Source: UBA4416 sp040387555
Lineage (GTDB): Bacteria; Bacteroidota; Bacteroidia; B-17B0; Aurantibacillaceae
NCBI GenBank assembly: GCA_040387555.1
Contig: JAZKDO010000004.1
Location: forward strand, 62,001-126,000
Length of the DNA stretch: 64,000 bases
Direction: 5' to 3'
The notes under the pieces were generated by a model. The model had not been told where the DNA came from and did no database searches. It worked only from the letters and a program-made list of their open reading frames with translations. The translations under genes and the position numbers were made by a program. Positions within the stretch are counted from its first letter, which is position 1; every line of letters starts with the position of its first letter. Positions 62,864 to 64,000 of the stretch are shown here, one piece after another.

Positions 62864-64000
62864 TTAAGCCTTCTTCAGCTCAATCACAGTAATCTCCGGC
62901 CAGATTCCCAAACGCCCTGGGTACCCTAAAAATCCAAGTCCACGGTTAACATATAAATATTGGTTATCCTGTTTATATAAACCTGCCCAGTGTTTATAAA
63001 GGTATTGTACAGGGCTCCATTTTAAACCTGGGATTTCAATTCCAAATTGCATTCCATGTGTATGTCCACTTAAAGTAAGGTCAATGTCATTATAAATTTT
63101 TTCCTGGCTTACCTGAACATCCCAATGAGAAGGATCATGAGATAATAAAATTTTAAATGGATAGCTTTCTGTTCCTGCATGAGCATTTTCTAATTTTCCG
63201 TAACGAGGAAAACGCATATTGCCGCCCCAGTTTTCAATTCCCAGCAAAGCAATTTTTTGCCCATTTTTTTCAATTGGAACGTGTTCATTCATTAAGAGCC
63301 GCCAACCAGAATTGTAATGCACTTTTTTAATGGCTTCTAAATTACGTGCTTTATCTTCAGATGTTTCCCATTGTTTATAATCTCCATAATCATGATTTCC
63401 CAAGGTGCTGTAAACGCCATAAGGTGCCTTTAGCATTTTATAGGTTTCAAGATGTGGTTCGGTTTCAGAGGTTTCAGTATTTACTAAATCTCCTGTAAAG
63501 AAAATGATATCCGGAGCCTGTTCCTTTATAATATTAAATGCTTTTTCCAGTGGGGCAGTACTCATAAAGCTTCCACTATGAAGATCAGAGATCTGAACAA
63601 TTTTAAAGCCATCAAAAGCTTCAGGCAAATTAGGGAAATTTATTTTCACTGTATGCACCCTATACTTGTATGCACCTCGTATCATACCATAAATAAAGGA
63701 AACGGCAGGGATCACTGAGAAAGTTAACGCCAGATAGCTGAAGAATTTTATACGGCTTATATGATTTGAACTATCTTCCGATGCAGCTGCTGAATGAGAT
63801 GAAGAAAATTTCAAAACTACCCAGCGAACCATTCTCACAACATCGTCCATCATTAAAAAAACACACCCAACAATTTTGCATAAAAGCAATATTAAAAATA
63901 TGGCTGAAATGAATCGCATGGTGGAAGTCCATTCAGGAGGTGGATAAAAAGCAGAAATAGCGAATAATAAAATGCTACATGAGGCTAATGCATAAGTAAA
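62864..64000 (-). CDS. membrane-anchored metallophosphoesterase, 5' end beyond window
   Basis: The frame is open to the right window edge, so at least 378 residues are visible and the true start lies outside; the Met at 63919 is internal. The N-terminal part has membrane helices (FTYALASCSILLFAISAFYPPPEW, FISAIFLILLLCKIVGCVFL, FFSYLALTFSVIPAVSFIYG). The phosphoesterase domain (last ~270 residues) shows the five metal blocks: DLHSGS, FTGDLVNT, LGNHDYGD, LLSHDPSHWD and LSGHTHGMQFG. It resembles YkuE/YaeI-type calcineurin-like hydrolases that act on UDP-sugar or phospholipid-linked substrates at the membrane. The exact substrate is unknown. Confidence 0.9.
   Translation of the reverse strand, partial: FTYALASCSILLFAISAFYPPPEWTSTMRFISAIFLILLLCKIVGCVFLMMDDVVRMVRWVVLKFSSSHSAAASEDSSNHISRIKFFSYLALTFSVIPAVSFIYGMIRGAYKYRVHTVKINFPNLPEAFDGFKIVQISDLHSGSFMSTAPLEKAFNIIKEQAPDIIFFTGDLVNTETSETEPHLETYKMLKAPYGVYSTLGNHDYGDYKQWETSEDKARNLEAIKKVHYNSGWRLLMNEHVPIEKNGQKIALLGIENWGGNMRFPRYGKLENAHAGTESYPFKILLSHDPSHWDVQVSQEKIYNDIDLTLSGHTHGMQFGIEIPGLKWSPVQYLYKHWAGLYKQDNQYLYVNRGLGFLGYPGRLGIWPEITVIELKKA

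Noticed and set aside
1..64000. Defence island, prophage or integrative element
   Set aside because: No integrase, transposase, restriction-modification, toxin-antitoxin or phage structural gene is recognisable, and no tRNA with a direct repeat is seen.

Overview
The window reads as chromosomal DNA of a Bacteroidota bacterium, probably from the Flavobacteriales or a nearby free-living lineage. It is AT-rich and has almost no Shine-Dalgarno sequences. Several start codons are preceded by the Bacteroidota -7 promoter element TAnnTTTG. Gene content is typical of the phylum: type IX secretion (T9SS) sorting domains, PorP/SprF and PorE-like proteins, DUF2851, an alternative GlmU, an AddB-like nuclease, LptD, and a SpoIIE phosphatase with TPRs. 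I see no rRNA, tRNA, CRISPR array, prophage or complete insertion sequence.

Layout. (1) 1-0.7 kb: the end of a DUF2851 gene and a PspC-domain protein. (2) 1-22 kb, + strand: a surface and secretion cassette. It holds a 1942-aa adhesin-like protein, a 257-aa type B T9SS cargo, a 2432-aa SprB-like giant adhesin, its PorP/SprF partner, a PorE-like OmpA protein, and after a terminator a beta-barrel/Ig-repeat protein. A GlmU-like nucleotidyltransferase follows. (3) 23-27 kb, - strand: fabD, an outer-membrane protein, an alanine dehydrogenase homologue, a small membrane protein and a WcaF-like acetyltransferase. (4) 27-35.7 kb: an AddB-like Fe-S nuclease, small envelope proteins, an orphan ABC ATPase overlapped by a protein that is little more than a T9SS sorting domain, and a LuxC-like acyl-CoA reductase divergent from a 2[4Fe-4S] ferredoxin. 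(5) 35.8-43.2 kb, - strand: mutL and two rhomboid proteases, then a PD40/TPR protein, a DUF4159 protein and a SpoIIE phosphatase. (6) 43.4-50.5 kb: a histone-H1-like/START fusion, an ECF sigma factor, an orphan response regulator and a run of poorly conserved surface or regulatory genes. (7) 50.7-58 kb: Maf, a UbiA prenyltransferase, a TPMT-like methyltransferase, LptD (apparently starting at an ATT codon) and a cell-wall amidase. (8) 58-64 kb: a receiver protein, a nine-PAS histidine kinase and a metallophosphoesterase cut by the window end.

Most genes are recognisable family members. The parts that deserve a second look are the 1-22 kb adhesin/secretion cassette with its exact higher-order repeat, the CHxPPGN/HLAHGD tail on the Ig-repeat protein, the H1-START fusion beside an ECF sigma factor, the isolated sorting-domain protein overlapping an ABC ATPase, the ATT start of lptD, the substituted catalytic histidine in the alanine dehydrogenase homologue, and a 72-bp inverted repeat at 31.7 kb. 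Start codons were re-chosen wherever signal peptides, gene overlaps or domain boundaries argued for it. All functions are inferred from sequence patterns; no database search was run.
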